A DNA stretch of 16,984 bases, from contig RFOC01000021.1 in the NCBI GenBank assembly GCA_009926815.1, forward strand, positions 1 through 16,984, read 5' to 3'. The translations under genes and the position numbers were made by a program. Each line of letters opens with the position of its first letter. The stretch's first letter is position 1. Source of the DNA: Planctomycetota bacterium (GTDB lineage: Bacteria > Planctomycetota > Phycisphaerae > Phycisphaerales > SM1A02). Shown piece by piece: positions 1 to 8,156 of this stretch. Under the pieces are notes generated by a model. It had not been told where the DNA came from. It searched no databases and saw only the letters and a program-made list of their open reading frames with translations.

Positions 1-2
1 CG

Positions 3-59
3 CGGGCCACGCAGTGGCAGCTGAAGCTGCTTGACACGAACCATCCGCTCGACCAGTGA
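3..59 (+). CDS. C-terminal tail of an upstream gene (partial)
   Basis: One frame is open from the window edge to a TGA at 57-59, and the last residues read ATQWQLKLLDTNHPLDQ. The other two plus frames stop within the first 35 nt. The stop lies 26 nt before the LpoB-like start at 86 and overlaps a possible GTG at 56, which suggests an upstream co-transcribed gene. In proteobacteria lpoB often follows a ycfL-type lipoprotein gene, but 18 residues are too few to assign a family. It could also be chance open frame. Confidence 0.5.
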   Translation, partial: RATQWQLKLLDTNHPLDQ

Positions 60-74
60 ACATGAACCGACCCC

Positions 75-78
75 GGAG
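75..78 (+). promoter_or_regulatory. Ribosome binding site deciding the lpoB start
   Basis: GGAG sits 7 nt before the ATG at 86. The other in-frame starts, GTG at 56 and ATG at 62, have no such site and would put ten or eight mostly polar or basic residues ahead of the lipoprotein signal peptide. The site therefore supports ATG 86. Confidence 0.6.
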
Positions 79-85
79 AACACCC

Positions 86-679
86 ATGCGATCCATCCTG
101 CTTCCATCGCTCGTCTCGACCGCCCTGCTGGCCGCCTGCGGCACGCCCGCCACCTACAAGGACAGCCAGGGCACCGACCTGGTGGTCAGCCTGGACCAGC
201 CCAACGTCCAGGACTTCAACCAGGCCGCCGACAAGCTGGTGCAGAGCATGATGGTGAGCGGCGTGCTGGAGCGGGCGCCCAGGAAGCCGGCGCTCATGGG
301 CATCAGCCGCATCGTGAACGACACCAGCAGCGCCTTCGACACCGACCAGCTCACCAAGAAGGTCCGCGTGGCCCTGCTGAACACGGGCAAGATCGAGGTG
401 ACCAACACCATTGGCCTCGATGGCAAGGTGGAGGATCCCATGGCCAAGGGGGTGCAGGACATGAAGGACTTCGAGAGCGGCCGCGCGAACCAGACGCCCG
501 ACCTGCCCGACTACACCCTGACCGCCAAGATCCTGGAGAACCGGGCCAGCGCCGGCAACACGCGCCAGGTCAGCTACATCTTCCAGATGAGCCTGACCGA
601 CACGCGGTCCGGGCGCGGCGTCTGGGAAGGCGAGGAGACCATCACCAAGCAGGGCACCAAGTCCGCGGTGGGCTTCTGA
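86..679 (+). CDS. lpoB: LpoB-like outer-envelope lipoprotein (penicillin-binding protein activator family)
   Basis: This is a 197-residue lipoprotein. The N-terminus MRSILLPSLVSTALLAACG has a basic start, a hydrophobic core and a lipobox (LLAAC), so Cys18 would be lipidated. The rest resembles the LpoB/YcfM family: an N-proximal D-x-N-x-x-A pattern with a serine-rich helix near residues 45-65, a middle containing GISRIVNDTS, and a C-terminal strand ending VWEGEETITKQGTKSAVGF. In E. coli LpoB crosses the periplasm and stimulates the glycosyltransferase of PBP1b. Here that role is inferred from family only, since no class A PBP gene lies in the window. The kinase gene follows after 65 nt on the same strand. 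The family call is fairly sure; the partner is unknown. Confidence 0.75.
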   Translation: MRSILLPSLVSTALLAACGTPATYKDSQGTDLVVSLDQPNVQDFNQAADKLVQSMMVSGVLERAPRKPALMGISRIVNDTSSAFDTDQLTKKVRVALLNTGKIEVTNTIGLDGKVEDPMAKGVQDMKDFESGRANQTPDLPDYTLTAKILENRASAGNTRQVSYIFQMSLTDTRSGRGVWEGEETITKQGTKSAVGF

Positions 680-720
680 ATCCGGTCGAAGGTGTCGGGT
701 GAGCGTGCGGATCGCGCTCC

Positions 721-726
721 TATCCT
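721..726 (+). promoter_or_regulatory. Possible -10 box before the kinase gene
   Basis: TATCCT lies 18 nt before the GTG at 745, in a short GC-rich gap after lpoB. No good -35 hexamer is seen at the right distance. The same hexamer precedes the chemoreceptor gene at 6047. The kinase could be read from here or from an upstream lpoB transcript. Confidence 0.35.
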
Positions 727-744
727 GCCGATGAGAGGGCCGGC

Positions 745-3525
745 GTGACCCATTCGCCCGACGAGACCATGCCTCCATCGGATCCAGGCGCCACCCTGCC
801 ATCGAGCGGGGGCGGCGACGTCACCATGCCGTCCTCGGCCACCGGTGGATCGCCCGGCGACGGCGGATCGCCCGGGGTCCCCGCGGCGGGCCGAGCCGAG
901 GCCAGGCCCGAGCGGATCGGCGGCTGCCGCGTGGAGAAGCGACTGGGGTCCGGCGGCTTCGGCGATGTCTGGCTGGCCGTGCAGGAGACGGACCTGCTGA
1001 AGCGACGGGTGGCCATCAAGCTGCTCAAGCGCGGCATGGACAGCGAGGCGGTCCTGGAGCGGTTCCGGCTGGAGCAGAAGGTGATGGACACGCTGAACCA
1101 CCCGAACATCGCCCGGCTGTTCGGCGGCGGCGTGACCGAGGATGGCCGCAGCTACTTCATCATGGAGTTCGTGGAGGGGCTCACGCTGGACCTCTGGTGC
1201 CAGCGGCAGGGTCTGGAGACCGTGGAGCGACTGAGGCTGCTGAAGCAGGTGGCGGCGGCGCTGGCCCACGCGCACGAGAAGGGCATCGTGCACCGGGATC
1301 TGAAGCCGGCGAACGTGCTGGTGGGCGCGGATGGCGTGCCCAAGCTGCTGGACTTCGGCATCGCCAAGTTCGTCAGCAGCGAGCTGAGCGATTCGCAGCG
1401 AAGTCACCAGACGCTTCCCGGCGAGATCGGGCCGCTCACGCCCGTGTACGCCAGCCCGGAGCAGGTGCGTGGCGAGCCGCTGAACGCCGCCACCGACATC
1501 TACTCGATGGGCGTCATGATGTACGAGATCCTGGCGGGGCAGCTGCCCTTCGACTTCGCCGGGTGCGGCTTCGAGGAGGTGAAGCGCCGGATCTGCGAGG
1601 TGATGCCGCCGAGGCCCAGCGACGCGGTGATGCTGGGCACCACCGGGGCGGGGAGCCGCAAGACCACCGCGGCGCCCGGCAAGGCCAGGCGATCGCTGCG
1701 CGGCGACCTGGACAACATCGTCCTCATGGCGCTCCGGAAGGAGGCCACGCGTCGCTACGCCTCCATGCAGGCGCTGATCGGCGACATCGACGCGCTGCTG
1801 GAGGGCCGACCGGTCTCGGCCCGGCCCAGCAGCGGCGCCTACCGCGCGCGGAAGTGGATCGGGCGCAATCGGATGAAGGTGGTGGTGCCCGTCCTGGTGC
1901 TGCTGACGGCGGGAGGCGCGTGGTACCTCACGTCCACGTCCGCGCGCCGGGCCGAGCAGCGTCAGGCCATCGTCGAGGCGCGAGAGAAGGTGGACGAGAA
2001 GGGCAAGCGGGCCGCCGACCTCGCGAGGGATGCCGCCGGTTCATCGGAGGCGCTGGCCGATCTCGAGGCGAAGGTCCGCACGCGCCTGCGGACGGCGCCG
2101 GATGATCTGGTGGCCCAGCGGGAATTGCGTGATGCCCTTCGCAAGCGCGCGGCGCTGCTGGAGCGGTCACGGGACACGGCGAAGGGACTTCCCGTGGCCG
2201 TGGAACTGGTCGACCTTGCCCGGCGAATCTCGGACCGCACGGCCGACGCCGAGGACCAGCGGGGATTGGCCACGGCCCTGCAGCAGCACGGGGATCTGCT
2301 GGTGGCGGCCAACCGATTCGCCGAGGCCGAGCAGCCTCTCCGCGAGAACATCGAGTTGCGACGCAGGGCCCGGGACCAGCATCCGGCCGATCTGGCCACG
2401 CTTCAGCTTCTGGGCAAGGCCATCGTGAGACTGCACGAGGTGGAGGTGCAGCGTGCCGCCTATTCGGAGGCCGTCAAGCTTTCCCGCGAACTGCAGGCCG
2501 TCCGCCGGGAGGTGCTCGACAAGGCGGGCCAGGGTGGATCGGACAAGGATCGCGAGAAGCGGTCGCGCTACGAGCGGGACTGGATGATGAGCAAGCTGTT
2601 CCTGTCCCTCGACCTCATGGATCTCAACGATCTCGAAGCATCCGACGCCGAGATCGACGGCTTCCTGGCCCTCGCCCGCCGAAGGGTGGCCGAGGTCCCC
2701 GCCGGTGACGCGGGCGATGCCCTCCGATGGGAACGCGAACTCGACGTCAGCTACGGTCTGGACACGCTGGCCAAGTGCCGGTTCAACCAGGATCGCGTGG
2801 CCAAGGCCGTGGAGGCGGCGCGTGGAGCGGTGGCCGCGGCGCGGGCGGCGGTGATCGCCTCGGATGGCGAGAGCCAGGCCCTTCGGAGCTTCGTCTACGA
2901 CAACATCGAGCTGGCGCACTACCTGAACGAGACCGGGGAGCACGCGGCGGCGGTGCGCCAGGTGGTGGAGGCCTTCCAGTTCGCGGAGGAGCGGCGAGGT
3001 TCCCGCGAGGCCCGGGTGAAGGGCGAGGCCATCGCGAACGACCAGCGGCTTCGGGGCCGAGCCGAGCAGCTCCGAGCGATGCGTCGGCTGGGGCAGCGAG
3101 ATGGCGTGGAGCCGCTCGTGTCCGAGGTCATGGCCCTGGCCGCCACCCCCGGCGATGGTCTGGAGTGGCACGAGGCCTTGAGCCGCGTCCTGCGCGAGGT
3201 GGCCCTGCTGGCGGCGGAGCCGCAGGATGGCCTTCCACTTGCCCGCCGGAGTCTCGAGGCGGCACGAGCCATCCGCAGCGAGATCGAGGAGGCCTGCTCG
3301 CTGGCGGCTCTTTCGGAGATCCAGCGTCGGGCCGGCATGACGCCCGAGGCCGATCGATCCCTGTCCGAGGCGGCTCAGGTCGCACGGAAGGTGGGTGTTC
3401 CCTTCGCCAGCCGGCTGGCCCGGGAGTTCGAGGCGGACCCCAGCCATGCCTGGTCCGATCGGCCCGCTCCTGCCGCGTCGGCACCCCCGCCCGGCGTGGG
3501 GACAACTGGTGCAAAGCCTTCCTGA
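745..3525 (+). CDS. Transmembrane Ser/Thr protein kinase with large extracytoplasmic helical domain
   Basis: This is a 926-residue Hanks-type kinase. After a Ser/Gly/Pro-rich N-terminus of about 55 residues, the catalytic domain shows the glycine loop G68-S-G-G-F-G73, the ATP lysine K92 (VAIK), the catalytic loop H183-R-D-L-K-P-A-N190, DFG at 203-205 and SPE at 237-239, so all key residues are present and it should be active. A juxtamembrane basic stretch leads to one membrane helix at about 377-396. The remaining 530 residues are helical and Ala/Arg/Glu-rich with TPR-like pairs (around 500-560), predicted outside the cytoplasm. This architecture is common in planctomycetes, where the outer part is thought to sense a signal. 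GTG 745 is chosen because AGAGGG lies 5 nt upstream; ATG 769 is the alternative. Substrates are unknown. Confidence 0.88.
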   Translation: MTHSPDETMPPSDPGATLPSSGGGDVTMPSSATGGSPGDGGSPGVPAAGRAEARPERIGGCRVEKRLGSGGFGDVWLAVQETDLLKRRVAIKLLKRGMDSEAVLERFRLEQKVMDTLNHPNIARLFGGGVTEDGRSYFIMEFVEGLTLDLWCQRQGLETVERLRLLKQVAAALAHAHEKGIVHRDLKPANVLVGADGVPKLLDFGIAKFVSSELSDSQRSHQTLPGEIGPLTPVYASPEQVRGEPLNAATDIYSMGVMMYEILAGQLPFDFAGCGFEEVKRRICEVMPPRPSDAVMLGTTGAGSRKTTAAPGKARRSLRGDLDNIVLMALRKEATRRYASMQALIGDIDALLEGRPVSARPSSGAYRARKWIGRNRMKVVVPVLVLLTAGGAWYLTSTSARRAEQRQAIVEAREKVDEKGKRAADLARDAAGSSEALADLEAKVRTRLRTAPDDLVAQRELRDALRKRAALLERSRDTAKGLPVAVELVDLARRISDRTADAEDQRGLATALQQHGDLLVAANRFAEAEQPLRENIELRRRARDQHPADLATLQLLGKAIVRLHEVEVQRAAYSEAVKLSRELQAVRREVLDKAGQGGSDKDREKRSRYERDWMMSKLFLSLDLMDLNDLEASDAEIDGFLALARRRVAEVPAGDAGDALRWERELDVSYGLDTLAKCRFNQDRVAKAVEAARGAVAAARAAVIASDGESQALRSFVYDNIELAHYLNETGEHAAAVRQVVEAFQFAEERRGSREARVKGEAIANDQRLRGRAEQLRAMRRLGQRDGVEPLVSEVMALAATPGDGLEWHEALSRVLREVALLAAEPQDGLPLARRSLEAARAIRSEIEEACSLAALSEIQRRAGMTPEADRSLSEAAQVARKVGVPFASRLAREFEADPSHAWSDRPAPAASAPPPGVGTTGAKPS

Positions 3526-3528
3526 AGG

Positions 3529-3558
3529 TTGACCCTGTCCCTCGCGTTCCGATATAAA
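3529..3558 (+). promoter_or_regulatory. Near-consensus sigma70-type promoter for the coiled-coil gene
   Basis: TTGACC at 3529-3534 and TATAAA at 3553-3558 are separated by 18 nt, just after the kinase stop. Both hexamers are close to consensus in a very GC-rich background. Transcription would start near 3565 and give an 87-nt leader before ATG 3652, so the coiled-coil gene and probably the receptor gene behind it form a unit separate from the kinase. Confidence 0.65.
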
Positions 3559-3585
3559 CGCAGTCCGGGCGACCGGTAAGGTTTC

Positions 3586-3603
3586 TCTGGACCAGGGTCC
3601 AGA
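3586..3603 (+). repeat. Perfect inverted repeat in the leader of the coiled-coil gene
   Basis: TCTGGACC and GGTCCAGA form an 8-bp perfect inverted repeat around an AG centre. It lies about 20-40 nt downstream of the predicted transcription start and 48 nt before the ATG. It could be a dimeric-regulator operator or an RNA hairpin in the leader; there is no T-run after it, so it is not a simple terminator. Confidence 0.5.
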
Positions 3604-3641
3604 CCGCGCGCAGGCGGGACCGATCGCCCAACACGCATGGC

Positions 3642-3645
3642 AGGA
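3642..3645 (+). promoter_or_regulatory. Ribosome binding site deciding the coiled-coil gene start
   Basis: AGGA sits 6 nt before ATG 3652. The in-frame ATG at 3637 has no purine-rich site in front of it, so 3652 is preferred and the protein starts MSYEAHLEGW. Confidence 0.5.
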
Positions 3646-3651
3646 TCCCCC

Positions 3652-6018
3652 ATGTCCTACGAGGCCCACCTGGAAGGGTGGGAGTCTCAGCGACTCAGCA
3701 CGGGCCGCTCGCTGTCGGCGGCGGAACATGCGGTGATCCTCTCCGTGGGTGATCTCATGTCGCGCATGCGCCTCCCCTCGGACACCCCGGAGGCGCTGGT
3801 GGAACTGCTGCGACTGCACCAGAACGATCCGCTGGGCGGCCTGAAGGCGCTCTCGCAGATGTGGAAGGTGCCGGCCATCGAGCTGGACCTGTACCGCCGA
3901 AGCTGGCGGGATGTCATGGATGCGGCCTTCGAGAAGCTGCTGCAGGAGCGAGCCCGGAGCATGGGGGCCAAGGGCGTCACGCCGGACCGTGTGCAGCGGT
4001 TCGTGGAGGAACTGACCGCGTGGCGCAACCGCCTGGCGGTCTCGCGAGAGGATCGCGAGCGACGGCGCGCCGAGCGTCGCGAGGCCGAGGCCCGCGCGGC
4101 CATCGAGGCCCAGCAGCGTCGCGAGCGGGAGATGGCCCAGGAAGCCGAGGCCCGCGCCCGCGTGCTGGCCCAGCTCGAGGCCGAGGCCCAGCAGCGTCGC
4201 GAGGCCGAGGCGAGGCGCCGCGCCGAGCGTCAGGCCGTGATCGACGGCCTGCACCGCGCCTATGCCGCCTCCATCGACCGCCTCAAGGCGGAACTGGCCG
4301 CCGCCGAGGCCGAGCGCGAGGGCACGCTGGCCGCGGTGCAGGCGCTGCGGCAGGGACTGGAACAGGCGGAGAGTCGACGTGCCGAGGCGGCGCGCATGCG
4401 GGAAGCCTCGCTCGAGGCCCGTCGCCGCGCGACCGAGGCCCGCGATGCCTCGGATGCGCGCGCCAGCGAGGCCGTGGCCGCCGAGCAGGCGGTGGGTGCG
4501 CAGATGGTCGTGGTGGAGCGGTGCCGCGAGGCGGCGTCGCAGGCCACCTCGGAGCTGGAGCGGTTGCAGCGGATGGACGCCGGCGAGCAGGCCGCGCTGC
4601 AGGCCGCCGAGGATCGACTGGTCCGCGAGAAGGCCCATGTGGCCGAGGCGGAGGCGCGGCTGCGGTCCGCACAGCAGGTGGCCGAGGCGGCCCTGGCCCG
4701 CGCCGAGCGCGCTCAGGCCTGCACGCGCGAGGCCGAGGAGCGGGCCGAGCGGCTTCGCGGCGTGGCCGAGAAGGCGAACGAGCAGGCCATGCTCGAGCGC
4801 AGCCTGCTGCAGGGGCTGCTCGATCGGCTCGATCGCGAGCGTCAGGCCGTGCAGCAGGCGCAGGAGCACGTGGAGCGGCAGAAGGCCGCGGCCCAGGCGG
4901 CGCTGGAGCGCGTGGATCGCGCCCGCACGGACGCCGAGGCGGCGCTGGCCCGCGCCGAGGCCCAGCAGGCGCTGGCTCGTGCGGCGGCCGAACGCGCGGA
5001 TGCGGAGCGGGCGCAGGCCCAGCAGGCGCTCGAGACGCTGCAGATGGAGCGGAGCGCGGCGGCGGCGGCCCAGCAGGATGCCGACGAGGCGTGCCGCGCC
5101 GAGACCGAGACCCGGGCCCACCTGGATCGGCAGCGCGAGGCGGTGGCCGAGGCCATGCGCCGCTGCGACGAGTTGATGCAGGTGGCTCGCCGCGCCGGCG
5201 ACGAGGCCACGGTGGCTCGCGAGACCCTGCAGCGATCGCTGGATGCCCTGCAGGAGGAGCGCACGGCGGAGATGGAGGCTCGCGCCGTCGTGGATCGCGA
5301 GCGACACGCCGCCCTCGAGGCGGAGCGCCACGCCCGCCGGGATCGCGAGACCATGATCGAGATCGGCCAGCGGCTGCGTTCGCAGCGGCAGGCCACGGTG
5401 GAGGTGCACGCCGAGGCCGAGACGGCGCAGCGAGCGCTGCAGGCCGCCGAGCAGGCCCGAGCCGAAGCCCAGCGCCGCGTGGCCGAGAGCCAGGCCCAGG
5501 CGGAATCGCTCCGGCGGCAGGCGGCCGAGGCGGATGCCGAGGCCGAGCGCATGGAGCAGGAGGCCGCCGAGGCGGAGCGGACCCTGGAGCGGCACCGGGC
5601 GATCGCCCAGGAGCAGGAGCGCCGCGTCAGCGATCGCGCCGAGGCCTGCGAGCGACTTCGCCAGGCCATGGCCACGGCGGAGCGTGCATTGCACCTGGAG
5701 CTGGAGGCCCGGCAGGCCGAGGAGGATGCCGAGGAGGCCCAGGAGGGCGCCAAGGACCTGGCCAACCGTCGGGAACGCATCGTCGACACCGCGTCCGCCC
5801 GGGCCGAGGAACTTCGCCAGCGCCGCATGGCGGTCGAGGCGGAGCGGGATCGGCTGGCGGAGCGGGAGGCCGTGGCCAACGATCGTCGTCGCGAGGTGGA
5901 TGCGGAACTGGACGCCCGCCTGCAGACCGCCCGTCGTCGCGAGGTGGAGGCCCGGGAGCGTTCCGAGCGGCTGCGTCGCGAGCTTGAGCGGCTGCAGGCC
6001 CAGCCTGCCGACGCCTGA
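3652..6018 (+). CDS. Long proline-free alpha-helical coiled-coil protein
   Basis: I do not recognise a named family for this 788-residue protein. Residues 1 to about 115 look globular and helical (the last proline there is P111). From 112 to 784 there is no proline at all, and the chain is dominated by Ala, Glu, Arg and Gln in heptad-like patterns such as AEARA, QQRRE and LERLQ. As one continuous helix this would be roughly 100 nm long. There is no signal peptide or membrane segment, so it is predicted cytoplasmic. It has its own promoter and is followed after 44 nt by a WspA-like chemoreceptor gene, so a scaffolding or cytoskeletal role tied to the receptor or kinase is possible, but that is inference. 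Compositional similarity to KfrA, SMC or myosin-like proteins would be expected and means little. Confidence 0.8.
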   Translation: MSYEAHLEGWESQRLSTGRSLSAAEHAVILSVGDLMSRMRLPSDTPEALVELLRLHQNDPLGGLKALSQMWKVPAIELDLYRRSWRDVMDAAFEKLLQERARSMGAKGVTPDRVQRFVEELTAWRNRLAVSREDRERRRAERREAEARAAIEAQQRREREMAQEAEARARVLAQLEAEAQQRREAEARRRAERQAVIDGLHRAYAASIDRLKAELAAAEAEREGTLAAVQALRQGLEQAESRRAEAARMREASLEARRRATEARDASDARASEAVAAEQAVGAQMVVVERCREAASQATSELERLQRMDAGEQAALQAAEDRLVREKAHVAEAEARLRSAQQVAEAALARAERAQACTREAEERAERLRGVAEKANEQAMLERSLLQGLLDRLDRERQAVQQAQEHVERQKAAAQAALERVDRARTDAEAALARAEAQQALARAAAERADAERAQAQQALETLQMERSAAAAAQQDADEACRAETETRAHLDRQREAVAEAMRRCDELMQVARRAGDEATVARETLQRSLDALQEERTAEMEARAVVDRERHAALEAERHARRDRETMIEIGQRLRSQRQATVEVHAEAETAQRALQAAEQARAEAQRRVAESQAQAESLRRQAAEADAEAERMEQEAAEAERTLERHRAIAQEQERRVSDRAEACERLRQAMATAERALHLELEARQAEEDAEEAQEGAKDLANRRERIVDTASARAEELRQRRMAVEAERDRLAEREAVANDRRREVDAELDARLQTARRREVEARERSERLRRELERLQAQPADA

Positions 6019-6046
6019 TTTCCTCGCGGGCTTCCGCGCGGGTCCG

Positions 6047-6052
6047 TATCCT
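6047..6052 (+). promoter_or_regulatory. Possible -10 box before the chemoreceptor gene
   Basis: TATCCT ends 10 nt before the ATG at 6063, so a transcript starting 6-7 nt downstream of the box would have a leader of only 3-4 nt. No convincing -35 is seen and no Shine-Dalgarno precedes the ATG. Read-through from the coiled-coil gene is equally possible. Confidence 0.35.
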
Positions 6053-6062
6053 CCGGTCTCGC

Positions 6063-8141
6063 ATGGCTGCCTCCCGCACCACGCTTCTTCGACAGTTCAT
6101 CATGCTGGGCGTGGTGCCCGCGGTGCTGGTGCTGCTCTCGGTGATCACCATCAACGGGATCCGGGCCATGCGCACGCTCGAGGGCACGGCCCGCAGGAAT
6201 GCGCTGGCCGAGGCCATGGCGTTCGCCAAGGAGATGGATGGCTGGAACCGCGCCACGGTGAGCATGGTGGACACCATGGTCGAGGCTGCGCAGAGCGGGC
6301 TCTTCGGCCGGCGTGCGCAGAGCCTGCGTTTCCTGGAGGGGATCCTGGATTCCAACCCGGACCTGGAGGCGGCCTACTTCACCTACGAGCCCGACGCGGA
6401 CGGCCTGGATGCGGAGTCCGTGGAAGCCATGAAGCGAGGCGAGATTCCGCCCGAAGTCCTGGATGAACGTGGCCGCTTCATCCCGTATCCGTACCAGAAC
6501 CACTCCACCGGCGGCCGGATCCGTTTCAAGCGGATCGTGGATGACCAGAACAACGACTACTACCAGCTGCCCCGGCGGAACTTCCTGGAGCGCGGCCTGC
6601 GCGAGGCGGTGCTGACGGAGCCCTACGAATACCAGGGCGTGATGATGACCGAGTGCTCCATGCCGCTGGTGATCGGCGGGAAGTTCGCGGGCATCGCCGG
6701 CATCGATCGGAGCCTCGATGCCCTGGCGGGTCGGCTCGCCTCGCTCACGCAGCGATCGGGCCTCAACGCCCTGATCCTCACCTCCAAGGGTCGAGTGGTC
6801 GTGGCCTCGGTGGGGGACGAGGCGGCGACGCCCGAGCTGGCCAAGGTGTTCGGCGAGATCCGCGCCAAGTCCATCGAGCAGACGCCATGGTCCACGGCGC
6901 TGGCGCCGCTCCGGGACGCCAAGGAGACGTCCGCGACCGCGTTCCTGCCCAACCCGGTGACCGGCCAGACCACGCTGCACGCCATGGCCCGCGTGCCCAC
7001 GGGGGGCTGGGAGGTGGTGGTCGAGGTGCCCGAGTCCATGCTCGACGTGCAGGTGTGGCGGCAGGTGGCGCTGAACCTGGTGGTGGGCATCTGCGGGGCG
7101 GTGGTGGTGGTGGTGCTCCTGGTGCGCATGGCCTTCAAGCTCTCGGGCCGGATCCGCGTCGCGGCCTCCGCCGCTCGCGACGTGGCGGATGGCGACCTGA
7201 CCCGCACCTATCCATCCAGTGGGACCAACGACGAGGCCTCGGATCTCATCGAGAGCATGGGCGACATGACGCGGCGTCTCAACGACCTGGTCGCGCGGGT
7301 GCGTGGCGTGGCCCTGAGCATCACGGGCACCGCCACCCAGATGGCCGCGGCCAGCCGTCAGCAGGAGGACGTGGCGCAGGGCTTCGGCGCCAGCAGCGCC
7401 GAGATCGCGGCCGCCGTGCGTCAGATCTCCACCACGGGCAGCGAACTGCTCCGGAAGATGGAGGATCTGGCGGCCAGCGCCGGCGAGAGCGCCCGACTGG
7501 CCGGCGAGGGCCGCGAGGGCCTGCAGGCCATGGGCCACACCATGCACGAGCTGGCCTCGGCCACCGGCGGCGTGGCGCAGCGGCTGGCCGCCATCAACGA
7601 CAAGGCGAGCAGCATCAACGCCATCGTGGACACGATCACCAAGGTGGCCGATCAGACCAACCTGCTCAGCGTGAACGCGGCCATCGAGGCCGAGAAGGCC
7701 GGCGAGAGCGGCCGAGGCTTCCTGGTGGTGGCCCGCGAGATCCGGCGACTGGCCGACCAGACCGCCGCCGCCACGCTGGACATCGAGTCCACGGTCCGAC
7801 AGATGCAGGGGGCCGTCAGCGGCGGCGTCATGGAGATGGACCGCTTCAGCGAGCAGGTGCGCCGCGGCGTGGAGCACGTGGGCGGCGTGGGTCAGCGACT
7901 GGCCGCGGTGATCGATCGCGTGGGCCGCGCGGAGTCGCAGTTCGCGGAGGTCACCGAGGGCATGCAGAGCCAGGTCGAGGGCGCCCAGCAGATCCGCCAG
8001 AGCATGGATGCGCTGGCGCAGACCGCATCCCGCGCGCGCGAGGCCACCAGCGAGTTTGCCCAGGCCGCCACCACGCTGCAGGATTCCCTGGCCCAGTTGC
8101 GTGCCGCGGTCGGGCTGTTCCGGTTGCGCGACCAGGCCTGA
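6063..8141 (+). CDS. WspA-like methyl-accepting chemotaxis receptor
   Basis: This 692-residue receptor has a membrane helix at about 12-32, a large periplasmic sensor of dCache type (about 38-325), a second membrane helix at about 335-356, a HAMP linker (about 357-410) and a cytoplasmic signalling domain to the end. The hairpin tip at about 528-565 contains QTNLLSVNAAIEAEKAGE and GRGFLVVAREIRRLADQ. The EAEKAGE tip, the following DIESTVRQMQ and the VMEMDRFSEQVRRG stretch are what I recall from Pseudomonas WspA, the surface-sensing receptor that drives a diguanylate cyclase, rather than from flagellar receptors. There is no C-terminal CheR-binding pentapeptide. No CheA, CheW, CheR, CheB or WspR gene is in the window, so it is an orphan here. 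The receptor call is firm; the Wsp-type role is inferred from the tip. Confidence 0.93.
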   Translation: MAASRTTLLRQFIMLGVVPAVLVLLSVITINGIRAMRTLEGTARRNALAEAMAFAKEMDGWNRATVSMVDTMVEAAQSGLFGRRAQSLRFLEGILDSNPDLEAAYFTYEPDADGLDAESVEAMKRGEIPPEVLDERGRFIPYPYQNHSTGGRIRFKRIVDDQNNDYYQLPRRNFLERGLREAVLTEPYEYQGVMMTECSMPLVIGGKFAGIAGIDRSLDALAGRLASLTQRSGLNALILTSKGRVVVASVGDEAATPELAKVFGEIRAKSIEQTPWSTALAPLRDAKETSATAFLPNPVTGQTTLHAMARVPTGGWEVVVEVPESMLDVQVWRQVALNLVVGICGAVVVVVLLVRMAFKLSGRIRVAASAARDVADGDLTRTYPSSGTNDEASDLIESMGDMTRRLNDLVARVRGVALSITGTATQMAAASRQQEDVAQGFGASSAEIAAAVRQISTTGSELLRKMEDLAASAGESARLAGEGREGLQAMGHTMHELASATGGVAQRLAAINDKASSINAIVDTITKVADQTNLLSVNAAIEAEKAGESGRGFLVVAREIRRLADQTAAATLDIESTVRQMQGAVSGGVMEMDRFSEQVRRGVEHVGGVGQRLAAVIDRVGRAESQFAEVTEGMQSQVEGAQQIRQSMDALAQTASRAREATSEFAQAATTLQDSLAQLRAAVGLFRLRDQA

Positions 8142-8156
8142 GCGGCCGGCCGGCGA

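Noticed and set aside
731..748. A five-codon peptide (ATG 731 to TGA 746) upstream of the kinase
   Set aside because: It overlaps the kinase GTG and could be a leader, but a frame this short is expected by chance and has no ribosome site of its own.
2167..5694. A 1175-residue open frame on the minus strand
   Set aside because: It lies antisense to the kinase and the coiled-coil gene. Its sequence is a low-complexity Leu/Gly/Arg/His mix that follows from GC-rich codon use on the other strand, with no domain or signal peptide.
4060..6000. CRISPR-like or satellite repeats in the coiled-coil region
   Set aside because: Short recurring words such as GAGGCCGAG reflect heptad codons; there is no fixed repeat length with unique spacers.
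4842..7877. A 1011-residue open frame on the minus strand
   Set aside because: It is antisense to the coiled-coil and receptor genes. Its second half is Ser/Arg/Ala-rich, mirroring the Ala/Glu/Arg codons of the coiled coil. No recognisable domain.
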